Positions 1 through 10,766 of a stretch of 64,000 nucleotides of DNA are shown one piece after another (position 1 is the stretch's first letter; each line of letters opens with the position of its first letter). The notes under the pieces were generated by a model. It ran no database searches and was not told the origin of the DNA. It was given only the letters and a program-made list of their open reading frames with translations. The position numbers and the translations under genes are program-made. The DNA is from Trichosphaerium sp. ATCC 40318 (lineage: Eukaryota; Discosea; Flabellinia; Trichosidae), in NCBI GenBank assembly GCA_038496445.1, contig JALMLS010000186.1:62001-126000 (forward strand), read 5' to 3'.

Positions 1-480
1 AATGTCCAGAGGTAGAGAACCGCCAAGCCATAATTATTCAAGTAACTAGGGTGGATTTTGATGCACCTGAAAGGAGTATCTTGGGAATGGGAAGACAACT
101 TCAATTCGAATGTCTTTATTATTTTACAACAGACACTTGATTTAACCTTATACGACAGCGCAGCACTACCGTTAACCTTCAGCTGAAAATGCAACCATTC
201 TGAGCGAGTAGGATCCTCGGGTGATGTACAATTGTAATTGCGTTAGCTCAATTATTTGAGATATCTTGTGGTTATCCCAAACTGACTAAAAACTAGTCTG
301 ATACGCTATAGTTGCGATTCTATGTTCTTGCATAGGAAATTACTGTCTACAGTACGAAAACGTGATCAAGACTTACTGCCTGTACAAAAGTCCAATTGTA
401 CAAAAAAAATCTGGTTTTTTTCTTGTCTACAAGAAGTCCTACACGTAACAAAAAGCAAAGTTGAAAATTGTATCTATGAC
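1..480. other. No gene recognised
   Basis: AT-rich sequence upstream of, and overlapping the 3' side of, the minus-strand F-box gene. The open frame at 322-681 on the plus strand runs largely antisense to that gene and has no recognisable content. I see no RNA gene or repeat. Confidence 0.4.
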
Positions 481-1170
481 TCAATAGCGAACGTAGTTTT
501 CAGTCCAATGTCCACGTTCTGGAGGAGTGAACGAGAAGCGAGCTGTCATCGATTTTCTGAAAATAATCTTTTTTCTTGTTACATCATGACATCTTTGAAG
601 ATACTTTACTGTACTGCTCATTTCTATATCTTCTTTTCTAAACCAAACAGGTATCCGCGTTTTTTGACCACGTCTTGCTGAGAATTCTATTTCAAAAGAC
701 GGAAACTGGCACTGATAAATTACAACGTCGTTTAAGAACACTGCACGCATTGAAGAAGCTTTTTCGACTTTTGCAAGCCGGTATGCCTTGAGAACCCTTT
801 TCATGCTTACAAAGCATCCGCATGGTATGACAGTAGTCTGTGAATGATAAAAATCCATCCGACAGTACTTTTGGTGTCGTTTGAAGATAGCATAAAAGTA
901 CTTCCGTGGTTTCTTGCTCTCTGCGGCTAATCTGGTAGTGTACAATCTCTTCCACGATATTTTATCACCATTAGCTCGTTTTCTGGTGAAAAGTTGTAAA
1001 TCGCGGCTACAATGCTTTCTCCATGTCCTCCACGCGTTAGATATTGTTTTATGCCATGAATAGCAAACATTAGTACAGTTAAGCATAGAGAATGCGTCAA
1101 GGTACTCAACGAACAGATGAGCCCATAAATGCTCATCCACACGTAGATATTGCGGGGTTTTTTGCGACAT
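481..1170 (-). CDS. F-box-like protein, single exon
   Basis: A continuous 229-residue frame starts at ATG (1168-1170) and ends in TGA. Residues about 10-60 have the spacing of an F-box: a leucine-rich first helix (LWAHLFVEYLDAFSM), then NVCYSWHKTISNAW and a conserved-looking W-K-x-L-Y (SWKRLYTT) at about 73-80, as in F-box proteins where this segment packs on the Skp1-binding helices. The rest is basic and has no repeats I recognise. F-box proteins recruit substrates to SCF ubiquitin ligases; the substrate-binding part cannot be typed here. It differs from the F-box/LRR and F-box/YwqK families elsewhere in the window, which have different N-terminal motifs. Confidence 0.6.
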   Translation of the reverse strand: MSQKTPQYLRVDEHLWAHLFVEYLDAFSMLNCTNVCYSWHKTISNAWRTWRKHCSRDLQLFTRKRANGDKISWKRLYTTRLAAESKKPRKYFYAIFKRHQKYCRMDFYHSQTTVIPCGCFVSMKRVLKAYRLAKVEKASSMRAVFLNDVVIYQCQFPSFEIEFSARRGQKTRIPVWFRKEDIEMSSTVKYLQRCHDVTRKKIIFRKSMTARFSFTPPERGHWTENYVRY

Positions 1171-1422
1171 TGAGACAGTACGGAAAATTAGTAAACTAAT
1201 TGTGACTTTTCAACTGAAGTGGCACGTGTTCGGGCAGTTTTTGAACAGCAAGTTACAAACAAGGTTAAGCACTTTGCAACTAAATGAATAGAACTTTCTA
1301 AGTGTCGGACTTGGGTGTAGAATCTCTATTATCTACATGCCATGTACAGACAGCAAATTTTGTCCTGACCATGTGTGACTAAGGCGGTACAGAGTAAACT
1401 TAACCATCAGTTCCTGTTAACA

Positions 1423-2359
1423 ATGGCAGCTCCTTCTGATGCTGAACTTTCGAAAGATTTTACTTTAAACGATGGCACAAAGGGTCATTTAATAGTTAAG
1501 AGTGGCGATACAACTACAATCGAGCTGGTTTTTCCTGAGCATACGTGGTCTAGCACGAACGGACTCCAAACAATTCTTCAGGTCCTCTCACGACAAGCGC
1601 TGATTACAGAGCTAGAAAAAGATACATTTTCAATCACTAGAGCAAACCAGGTGACTCAAACTGTCAGTTGAGTCGTATCTTACATAATTATCCTAGAGCG
1701 AATACCATTTAACATGTGATCTTCTTCAAAGTCCTATTGTATTCCAACAATTGAAGGCGCACACTGCGCTAGAACAACACCTTCTTACACAGGTCACTGA
1801 TCTTCAAAAGCAAGTCACTGATCTTAAAGATAATGCGTTCATCAAAGGGATTGCTATACTTGAGGACAGACTTCCAGCTAATGGTCCAGGCACGTGATAT
1901 TTAGAGTTTTTCAATATAGTGCAAGTTAACGGAAAGACAGGAGGCGAGGCTAAAAACCAACAATGGTCAAGAAGACACTTCAATACAGTAGCAATCAACA
2001 CGATAGGATGTAGCTTAAACAATAATATTGTGACGTTACCAAAAGGAAGTTACTTGGTTCAAGCCTCAGCTCCTTGCTTTCGTTGTAATATCCATATTGT
2101 GAGACTATTCAATCTTGATACTAACAGTGTCATTTCTGTTGGTACAAAGGAACTTGCGTCCAATGGCAATGGATTGTGGGTACAAACAAGGTCTTTTTTA
2201 AAATGTCATCTTGTTCTTGAAACGCCCACTAGAGTTGTTCTACAACATTGGGTACAATCAATTGGATGCACAAAAGTTTGGTCTTTTGGTTACGGTTCAA
2301 GTGGTGGACCAAGCGGTACTCATGCTGTGTACACAGCAATGCAAATATGGAAGTTGTAA
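1423..2359 (+). CDS. Trimeric C1q/TNF-like jelly-roll protein with coiled-coil neck
   Basis: Three exons are proposed: 1423-1650, 1757-1883 and 1920-2359. The first encodes MAAPSDAELSKDFTLNDG and a beta-rich segment. The second encodes a heptad-like neck (LLTQVTDLQKQVTDLKDN). The third encodes a compact beta domain of about 140 residues that begins QWSRRHFNTVAINTIGC and ends AVYTAMQIWKL. That pattern (an R-x-x-N-T start, LPKGSYLVQASAP, a closing Y-x-x-x-x-I-W-K-L) is the C1q/TNF-like jelly roll seen at the C-terminus of many phage tail fibres, bacterial surface proteins and protist proteins. Intron 2 would be only 36 nt, which is the weakest part of the model. AATAAA follows at about 2373. 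There is no signal peptide. Ligand unknown. Confidence 0.6.
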
Positions 2360-2399
2360 GTAATTAGACTATCAAATAAAGTTGCTTCTTCATTAAAAG

Positions 2400-2940
2400 A
2401 ACATGAATTGACCATCCTGCAATGTTAGTGTATTTTTATCTTGATACTAAGTCACATTCTTCGACAACGTAGGTCCTTGGTTTTATAAGTCACCTTTGTG
2501 CATATGGTAAAAGAGCACACGATTTTTTATCGTAGATTTTGTGTAAAGTAGCATTTGATTTACTAGTTTGCAATTTCAAATCTTGCTTGAATGGCATACA
2601 ATGATTGCGAAGGTATTAACTATTTGGATTGCAAGTATGTCTAGCCGCCAAGTATTAAGGCATCTTATTCTGTAACTTAGATAAAGTTGTTGGTTTCCCT
2701 TTTTTTTCTCTCTCGAAAAGTAAAACAACGGAACTCGACTTGACCTGTTTTGACAATGTTCGCACACGTGCCAACAATTTACAAAATATCTCTATACCAA
2801 AGTTCGCTTCGGTTAACCAAATAAGCCAAACAACTTGATTGATTATTTGAGTAGAATGCTCACTAGCGCCAATACTGGCACGTGCGAGGTATTAAAATTG
2901 GTTTAATCAAGTTCCTTACCAACCATTAACTAGAAATGTA
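2400..2940. other. Intergenic, nothing recognised
   Basis: AT-rich. The minus-strand frame at 2576-2767 has no family signature. Two CACGTG palindromes lie at about 2764 and 2879. Confidence 0.4.
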
Positions 2941-3056
2941 ATGCGCAATCAGTTGGTTGCCATCTATTAAACCTCCCGTTTGAGATTCAACTGGATATTA
3001 TCGATTTAGACTTGTTTGTGTATTTAACTTGGCCACTTATTTCAAAACACACAGCA

Positions 3057-3608
3057 ATGACCACAAGGTTCGATACTGATATGAACAAGCATGGAAAATG
3101 GCGCCAAAGATTTGATAACAAGCTTGTACAGCAACAATACTGGAAACATGGTGTACAAGATGGAGAATGCCAGACATGGCATGAAAATGGAGAATTGGAG
3201 AGGCATTGTACTTACGACAATGGCCAATTGGAAGGAGAATCCAAGCGATGGTTTCACACTGGCAAATTGATGGAGCATTGTACTTACATCAACGGTAAAC
3301 TAGATGGAGAATACAAGACATGGCATCACGATGGCAAATTAATGGAACACTTTAATTACAGCAATGGCCAATTGGAAGGAGAATACAAGCAATGGTTTTA
3401 CAACGGCAACTTGATGGAGCAATGTAATTACATTGATGGTAAACTAGATGGAGAACACAAGACATGGCATCACAATGGCCAATTAGAGAGCTACAGCATT
3501 AACATTAAAGGAGAACAAGAAGGAGAATGCAAGGAATGGGATTTCGATGGGGAATTGAAGAACTACCAAACACAAGACAACCGAGGATTTATTAAATTTA
3601 ATTTATAA
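3057..3608 (+). CDS. YwqK/MORN-variant repeat protein with broken F-box-like N-terminus
   Basis: From the first in-frame ATG the protein is MTTRFDTDMNKHGKW followed by about five repeats of roughly 23 residues of the type NGQLEGEYKQWFYNGNLMEQ. These are the aromatic/glycine repeats annotated as YwqK or MORN-variant repeats. The upstream bases 2961-3056 stay open in the same frame and encode NLPFEIQLDIIDLDLFVYL and TWPLISKHTA, matching the N-terminal domain of the intact gene at 40801-41598. No ATG is in frame there: the ATG at 2941 is one base out of phase. The full-length ancestor has therefore lost its start by a frameshift, or an upstream exon is hidden. AATAAA-like signals follow at about 3638. 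Confidence 0.6.
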   Translation: MTTRFDTDMNKHGKWRQRFDNKLVQQQYWKHGVQDGECQTWHENGELERHCTYDNGQLEGESKRWFHTGKLMEHCTYINGKLDGEYKTWHHDGKLMEHFNYSNGQLEGEYKQWFYNGNLMEQCNYIDGKLDGEHKTWHHNGQLESYSINIKGEQEGECKEWDFDGELKNYQTQDNRGFIKFNL

Positions 3609-4147
3609 GATTGTACGCAAAAAACATTTTTTTGTGAAAATAAACGAGAACGCACCAAATTAATCTATGACGACAATACTCAGCCTCAATGTATTATAAA
3701 TAGAGACTACCATCTCTTGGTTGTACTCCAACCAACGCATTTATGATAGTCCATAATGTGAGGTAAATGGTGAACAAGTTAACACTTTAATGCCTTATGT
3801 ACTATACTTATAGCCAATGCTGGTGCCAGCTGCATAATTTCTTAACAGGTTCTAGAGCAGCAAATGGTGCCGTGTGGCTATTATAACATCAATACTAGAA
3901 ACAGTGATATTAAGTATCTTCAAGCCAACCTGTTGACGACGTCTTGTGTGGATATTTAAGAAACAGACTGCGAAAGAAACCTTATTTTATAGTTCTCTTT
4001 CTTTTGACATTTTTGTACTTGTAGCTAATTGAACATTCGCTTGCATTAAACGACGGTCTACATTTGCTTCTGCTAAACACAAATTTAGGGATGTGTTGGT
4101 GGCATGTTTTGGTTTTCAAAGAAAATAATAAGAATTTAAATAGAGTA
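3609..4147. other. Intergenic, nothing recognised
   Basis: AT-rich spacer between convergent genes. It holds the probable poly(A) region of the plus-strand gene and the 3' end of the large minus-strand gene. I see no repeat or RNA gene. Confidence 0.4.
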
Positions 4148-7100
4148 CTAAGTTTTGCGGGCTTTTAAGGCCACCACAGATGGTACTATACCTGCTTCAG
4201 TTTCAATGTTATCATCAATCAATGGTTCAGTACCTTTTCCTTGAGGTAGTTTAATATCTTGCCTACATAAAACATTAACACTATTCTGCCAAGCGAGTAT
4301 CTTTTGGTAATGGTTGGGCTTTTTCTAGAAATGTTGTAACATTTTGCTTGCCTGTAGTGCATGATTGTAGCAGCAATAGCTGATTTATCGCCAGGAACCC
4401 ACCAATATGGTATAGGAATAATAGTTATACCTGTACAAAAAGAAGAATCAGAACACGGTCAAGCTGACAAAGAAAGCAAAACACAAGAGAAGCGCTTTAA
4501 GAATCAAACGAGAACATCAAAAAAAAGTCAGTGCTGCCATACCACACTCATCACAAAGTCTAAACTTCTCACCATCACGGCTCTGTTGAAGTGATGTCGG
4601 ACCAAATTGTGCCTGTACTTTATCGGTGTAATGATGTTGCCCTTGGTATTCCAATGCAAAGTTTAAATTGGCAACAAAAATATCAAGAACAACTTGAATG
4701 CCAGTATCATGAATGACACCTATTTTATACTCTTCTTTTATATCAGCTGCTGGAAACAATTCTATTGTACAATTTAAGAGGTATCTAAATAATGTTAATA
4801 CTTTAGACGAAAAGTTCTAGTGACACGACGGTGGACACCAAATAAAGCAAAGTGACGGCAAGTTTGTTATTACCTTTGTATTGCTTTTCGAGCCTTAAAA
4901 CTAAACTGTTCAAGTTTCCACTTGTATGTTGGATATACTGGTATCAATACATGTGGCCAATACTGAAGTATTCCTCCACCTGCAACAACAATAAACATAA
5001 AAAGCATAACATAAGTACGTGCCACCACAGTCACGAATCTGAGTTGCAGAAACTCGATACCAATCTTCAGGATGTTTGACGTTTATTCTATCCGCAAGTT
5101 GAAGTACATACTCCCTTGTTGTATCTGTGTTTTGCCAATAACCAGCAGGTGCTTTAGCTAGGGAAACTCGTAAGAAGACGAAAGGCGTTCAAAAAACACA
5201 AAGTTGTTTGAAAAAAAGTTGACTTTACAAAGATGAGGTAACTCCAAACTTGTTTTTTGTCTACGTACAGAATTTATAAGACTTCCAGGTATGATCAGGG
5301 TAGATAAATTTTAAAAAAGTCATTAACGAATGACCAAACATGCTGCACAAAAAAAAATTAGCAATCAAGTTTAAAAGGAATAAAGAGTTGAAAGGTATCA
5401 TTACCCAATGACTGTCGCTCCACCCAATTTTCGTATATCAACTACATTAACACCATACCAATCTTCTATACGGTCGATTGCCTTTTGGTACTCAACCTTG
5501 CACAACACGATTAGTAAAGAGAAAAAATATAATAAAAAAAAAACAATAAATGGTATCATTGTTTTCCTCTTGTTCATACCTCCCTAGCAAACTCATATAA
5601 ATGCTCCTTATCCTTCCAAAAGTGATGTTTTACTCTATCCCCTAGAATAAATACCTTTAGTAAAAGACAAAGAGGCATTCAAAGGAATAGTTTCGTACAA
5701 AACAGCCAAGGAAGCCATTTACTTTTTGGATACATAGCCTTTGCTAGCATCTCAAGTGTGCCAAAATTCCTTTAACAAATCAGGTAAGACATTAAATCGA
5801 CAAGTTTAGGGGCTAATGCAAAGCATGTGTTTGACAACGTACTGAAGAAATCCTCGGCCACCTATTTTATATACAGTTTCATAATTTACATTGTACCACT
5901 TTTTCAAATCTGAAAACTTCAACTTCTCCTCAGCCTAGGCAAACAAAAACCCGTATTAGTACTAGACCTGATATACTCGTACCACGTACAATAATTCTAA
6001 ACTTTTCCAAGTTCTCAGAACAGCCATAAAAAGAAGGAGAGGCTTCACCTACGAGAAGTTAAATGGTCCACAACAATACACAAAAAGACAGATTATTCTT
6101 CGCAGATAGATGTCTGTACCAAATTTCCAAGGTATCCAATCGTGGTCAGGATATACGTGTTTTAAAAAATGACACATTGAATAACCGTAAGTAGCTCTGG
6201 TGAGTGATATAAGAATAAAAACCAGAAAATTACGAGAAAATCAGATAACAGAAAACTCTTACGCTAGAAGTTCTTTACCACCATGCTCAGATACTTCTGC
6301 ATGGCTTATGCCATACCAATCATCTTTGTCATTGAATCCAAAAATATCTGATATCTACAAACCCGTCAGTATAGCACTTGAGAAACTTCAAAGAAAGCAA
6401 AATACGAACATGATCAGCAAACTCTTTCTGCATCTCAGTTGTCCAGAAATTATCAGATGATGCTGAATCTGCCAGGTAATCAATACTTATACATTCACGA
6501 CTTGAAATCGTGTATACATGGACGTACTAAACTTCCATGGCAACCACTTTCGCTCAGGATATACTTGCTTTAAAAAGTTGCATACGTTTCCAAACAAACT
6601 TAACAAGTGTTAACGTTGCCCTTTTTTAATTCGATATTTTATTTATGTTAACGTACTCTAGCATACCAATACCACCTTGTGATCTGATATCGGTATCATT
6701 AATAGTATACCAACCGTCAAAATCAGATATGTTTAAATTTTTTTCAATCTAAATAAACAAAAATCAATTGTTGATCCTGTTTTTTACTATCTCACCTCAC
6801 GTGCAAAAAACTGTTGTGACCAAGTTTCTCTCCACATATCATATTGAGGTGCCCCTAATGATAATGTCAGGATTACAAGTATGTGTAAGATGAACACATA
6901 CGAACAAACTGCCATGGATGCCAATCGTACTCTTTGAACATTGCAATAAGCATCTTAGGCACTGAGCTTTCAAATTGTCTACAACAAAAGATAGTAATTA
7001 AAAATCAAACATCAACATGAACAAAAAACTGAAAAATACAACGGTCATTTCAAAGCACGCGACAAAGACCGGAAAAAACAAAAATCGAAATTAAAGAAAT

Positions 7101-9287
7101 TTGTTCAATGAATGCCACACTTAAACTGAGCGACTTTATGCACATACCCTATAAAACCACCTCCGCCATAACTACATAGTTGTTCAAGTCTGACTGATAG
7201 CCACCCTTCTTGATCTGTTATACCATATTCTGAAGCGAACTAATTCACCATTGTCAAAAAAAAAAAATGATTCAAAGCCAAACAGATAAACAACAAATTT
7301 GTTATGCACGTACTGATTTCAAGAACTCCTCCCTGTTTTCATTTTTACACCAGTAATTATTAGATACTTTAGCTAATAGGATTTTTAACTAACTAGTTAA
7401 TTTCAAAACAACAGGACGAAAAAAATAAGAAAGGTAGTGGAGAGAAGAACTGAGAAACGGATTGTGTGGAGTTTGTAGAAATTGTACTTTGACTGACAAT
7501 AACGTACCAAATCGCCACGGAACCCATTCATATTCTGGATAAATGTAGTTTAATAACCCATGCATGGTATTCCCATGCAACCTTTAAATTTTCAAAAAAA
7601 AAGAACACAAAATCATCTTCCGTACTGTGCGAGTTGTGCTGCGTTTGCTGTTCCTAGCATTCTTCTACCTACTTTAAACCATCTATCAAGTGTAGTGACG
7701 GAATGTTCATATTCAAACTATACACAGTAAGGCAAACATAAGCAGACTAAAAACGCACGTGACGAATAAAAGATTCAGCTTTGTCTCTATCCCAAATAGT
7801 TCTTTCAGCATCTTCAATTTACTTAAAACTCATTTCAGCTTTTTGAAACCTTACCGAACTTCCAAACAAGCCATGTCCTTTCTGGATATAGCCACTCGAC
7901 AAAAGCTGATACAGATTCGTGAGCGCTATAATATTTTTAGATTGCCTGGGACAACAAGAAGTACAGTACTAACCCAATAAGATAACCTCCACCAATATTA
8001 CTCAGATGTTTTTCTGAACATCGATACCAATCCTCTATCCTACTGAAGCCAAGTGACTGCTCGGCCTTTCAAAAAACATAAATTCAGTAATAACATGCAC
8101 GTATTAACATCACAACGTACATGTCTTACGAAAGGTACAACGTTTTCGTACTCTTTCCAGAAACTAATCTTATTTTCCCCTAAATTGTAGTAAGAAATTT
8201 CTTCTTGCTAACTAGTATAGTCCACGTACTAAACCTCCATCGCTCCCATTTATGATCAGGATAAACATAAAGCATAAGCTCATAAACAGTAGATCGTATG
8301 TTACTAAATCAAAAGTAATGAATGGCAAACAAAGAAACTAAACGAAATTCTCCTTTCTAAGTAGAAGAAAAAAAAAGACTCACTGCAATACATCCATACG
8401 TCTTATTTTAATAAAGTTATATTTATCGACTGAATACCATGAATCAAACTCCGTTATATTTAACTTCTCTTCAACCTGTAAAATAGAACAGAATGTCAAT
8501 AACAAACCAAAAAGCACACGTGTTTTTCATTCATGGTTATATTTTCAATGAATTTGTTCTGAGATGTCACCATTCGCACAACTATCATTACGTACATGGC
8601 GTATCATAGTTAAGACATTTTTTGGATCATCCCAAAATTGTTTCGAAAGTTTAGCTTAAATTCTAAGTGAGTATCACAGACAACAAGTCAACTTTAAAAA
8701 CCTGAAAAAAAAAAAAAGAAAAAGTCTTGTCGTACCGTTAAAAAACTCCCAAGGCACCCAAAGGTACGAGGGAAACGTTTTCCTTAAAAGAGAGTACAAT
8801 GACTGCTGGTTTAGACTAAAAAAAAACATAACAGAGTAAGTACAAACAAATAACGAACTGTTGCTCCTAAACAGTACCTCAATATCGTTCTGCCGTTTGA
8901 AATCTCCTTTAGTTTGGTCCTTGACACGCTGTACCACTCATCTAAAGTTCTCAATCGAAGTTTCTCGGCTGCCTACCGTGGTGCATAAGCAATACCAATG
9001 CGTAAAACCGCCCTCAGCATAATATCTGCAGTGTTTATTGTGAAAACACTGCAAAACATTCTACGGGTAACACAACGGTGTTTCAATGCGTGAAGTAGTA
9101 GTTTTACCTTATTACAAAATTGCAGTTCAACAGCACAATTATTGTCACTGATTTGATCTTGTGTATACGTTTTACTGCTCCATGTACGAAATTTAACTTC
9201 ACTGCCATCAATACGGCGTTTTCTTGAGGAAAGAGCACGAACAGATGCGAATAGCTGATGGCTAGCTAACCCACGCGCTCCTAACAT
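4148..9287 (-). CDS. Organelle-targeted W-x-x-W repeat protein with C-terminal Vsr/RAP-like nuclease-fold domain
   Basis: Exon 1 starts at ATG 9285-9287 and encodes an Arg/Ser/Ala-rich, acid-free leader (MLGARGLASHQLFASVRAL then SSRKRR) typical of mitochondrial presequences. It splices in phase (donor after FCNK) to AAEKLRLRTLDEWYSVSR. Some ten degenerate repeats follow, each with an L-x-x-W-Y-x-V segment and a Y-P-x-x-x-W-x-x-W-x-F box: PSYLWVPWEF, YPDHKWERWRF, YPERTWLVWKF, YPEYEWVPWRF, FKEYDWHPW, YPERKWLPWK, YPDHDWIPW, YPKSKWLP, YPDHTWKSY, YPTYKW. The boxes are usually split by short introns. The C-terminus reads VVLDIFVANLNFALEYQGQH, then QSRDGEKFRLCDECG, and after an intron (about 4434-4537) ITIIPIPYWWVPGDKSAI. 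The D...E-x-Q-H, R-D-x-x-K and I-P-Y-W-W pattern matches Vsr-like/PD-(D/E)XK domains and resembles RAP domains. The last about 75 codons are uncertain. Nucleic-acid binding in the organelle is inference. Confidence 0.75.
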
Positions 9288-9484
9288 GCATTGGGGCTAT
9301 CTAGGGCGTTTTGTGAATAAAGTGTCAATGCTTTTCTTTCAAAGCTTTGGCAATACAACTCGTTCAGGTTTGACGCCACTCATAGGTTGTAAATGCTCAT
9401 AGCGCACAAAATGATAACGTTTGACTCACGTGCGGTTGTACTTACTCTTAAAACTCGCAAAGACTCCCAACAAAGTGTGTGGCA

Positions 9485-9838
9485 ATGGCAGACTCATGGG
9501 AGGATCTCACAGACGATGATTTAAAGCTTGATATTGTAGAAGAAGAACCTACAGCTTCTACGAGCGAATCAAAACCTTATACGTTGCCTACTGGTAGTGA
9601 CCACAACCTCGCTAAGCACCACCCTTATTATGCGGCTCAACCAAAATTTAAAGTATTACAACGCACTGCGCAGGCACCTGTGGTACAACAGGTAACCATA
9701 ACTGACGAAAAACGGTAACTCTTCTAAACAAACTGATAGAAACCAACCCAAACAGCTCAAACAGGCGAACCAACTCTAGAAGAGCGCGAACGTACGTTAA
9801 ACACTAATTTTGATTTTTTGAATCTTGAAATGTCGTAA
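9485..9838 (+). CDS. SUZ-domain-like small acidic/basic protein
   Basis: Two exons (9485-9691 and 9740-9838) join in phase 0 across a 48-nt intron. The product begins MADSWEDLTDDDLKLDIVEE, carries the basic segment PKFKVLQRT, and ends TLEERERTLNTNFDFLNLEM. An acidic start, a P-x-x-x-V/I-L-x-R motif and a closing L-x-x-R-E helix are the order found in SUZ/SZRD1-like RNA-binding adaptor proteins. A second possible donor lies 24 nt downstream, but it puts exon 2 out of frame with the E-E-R-E-R helix. About 101 residues, close to SZRD1 size. The role in mRNA binding is inferred from the family. Confidence 0.55.
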
Positions 9839-10766
9839 AGCGTTCATTTGTTAGCGCTGATACACAAGCGTAACGAGCCGAAGAAAAACCAGTATCTCAA
9901 TGTTTACGGTTTCATAGCAACGAAAGAAATTTTCGTAGGGATACAAAAGCGCTCAAAACACAAACCAGTTGGTCTTTTCTTCTTTTTCATTCGTTTTTCA
10001 GTACAGTTATCGGTTTTTTCGTGCTTTACGTTTATTTTCGTAAATAAGTCGCCGTATCGCTAATACGAGCATAGGGCAATATGCTATAGCAAGAGCGAAA
10101 ATAATGGAAGGGAAATAACCTCAAAAACAACTTAATAATTTTTATGTATTTGTAGAAAATAGTACACCCCTTTCTTTATTCCTCTATCACTTCCTTTGAT
10201 GATCATGCTGTGTTTTTGTTTCTCCTTCTATTTTCAGAATTTTGGAGCTATTAGTTTAGCCGTTAAACTCTGAAGAGTTTATGAGCCTAATACTCCAAAT
10301 CCCAAACTAGGAGGAAGAAAGAACACAGAAACATATGTACCAAGCGTTTGGTGTTCATGTTTAGACTTAGAAAGCTAAAAATCGCTCGTTTTCCGCAACA
10401 GTATTTACCTTATTTGATACCACGTTGTTCGTTAGCTTGCTCACTCTTCGCTACAGCTAAGAACAAATATTTGTAGAATAATTATTTATTTGGTTCTTCG
10501 GGGTGTACAAAACAAAACTCAATTAAAATTGTATGATAAACAGTTACGCGGGAAGGTAACAAAGATGCCTGCAAAAACTGCGTAGACATAAACTCCTTCC
10601 ACAAACAGAAGTTCCCACTTTTAAGCTCAACCCTTTTCCCGAAGCTTATAATTCGCGTAGTGTGAAGTGTAGGTGTACTAAGATTGCCATTGAAGATATT
10701 GTGAAATGAGCTAAATTCTCACGAGTTTTTTGGGAGTCTAATTTTGGTTATACTTATTTTAGCCAA
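9839..10766. other. Intergenic, nothing recognised
   Basis: Some 900 bases of AT-rich DNA with several short frames. The longest plus-strand one (9848-10063) has a hydrophobic C-terminus but no ATG context or homology I recognise. It presumably holds the promoter of the receptor gene starting at 10767. Confidence 0.4.

Noticed and set aside
9692-9720. Donor at 9715 for the SUZ-like gene
   Set aside because: It leaves the second exon out of frame with the conserved-looking E-E-R-E-R helix; the donor at 9692 joins in phase 0.
9848-10063. 71-residue frame as a gene
   Set aside because: No ATG start, no family signature, AT-rich low-complexity end.
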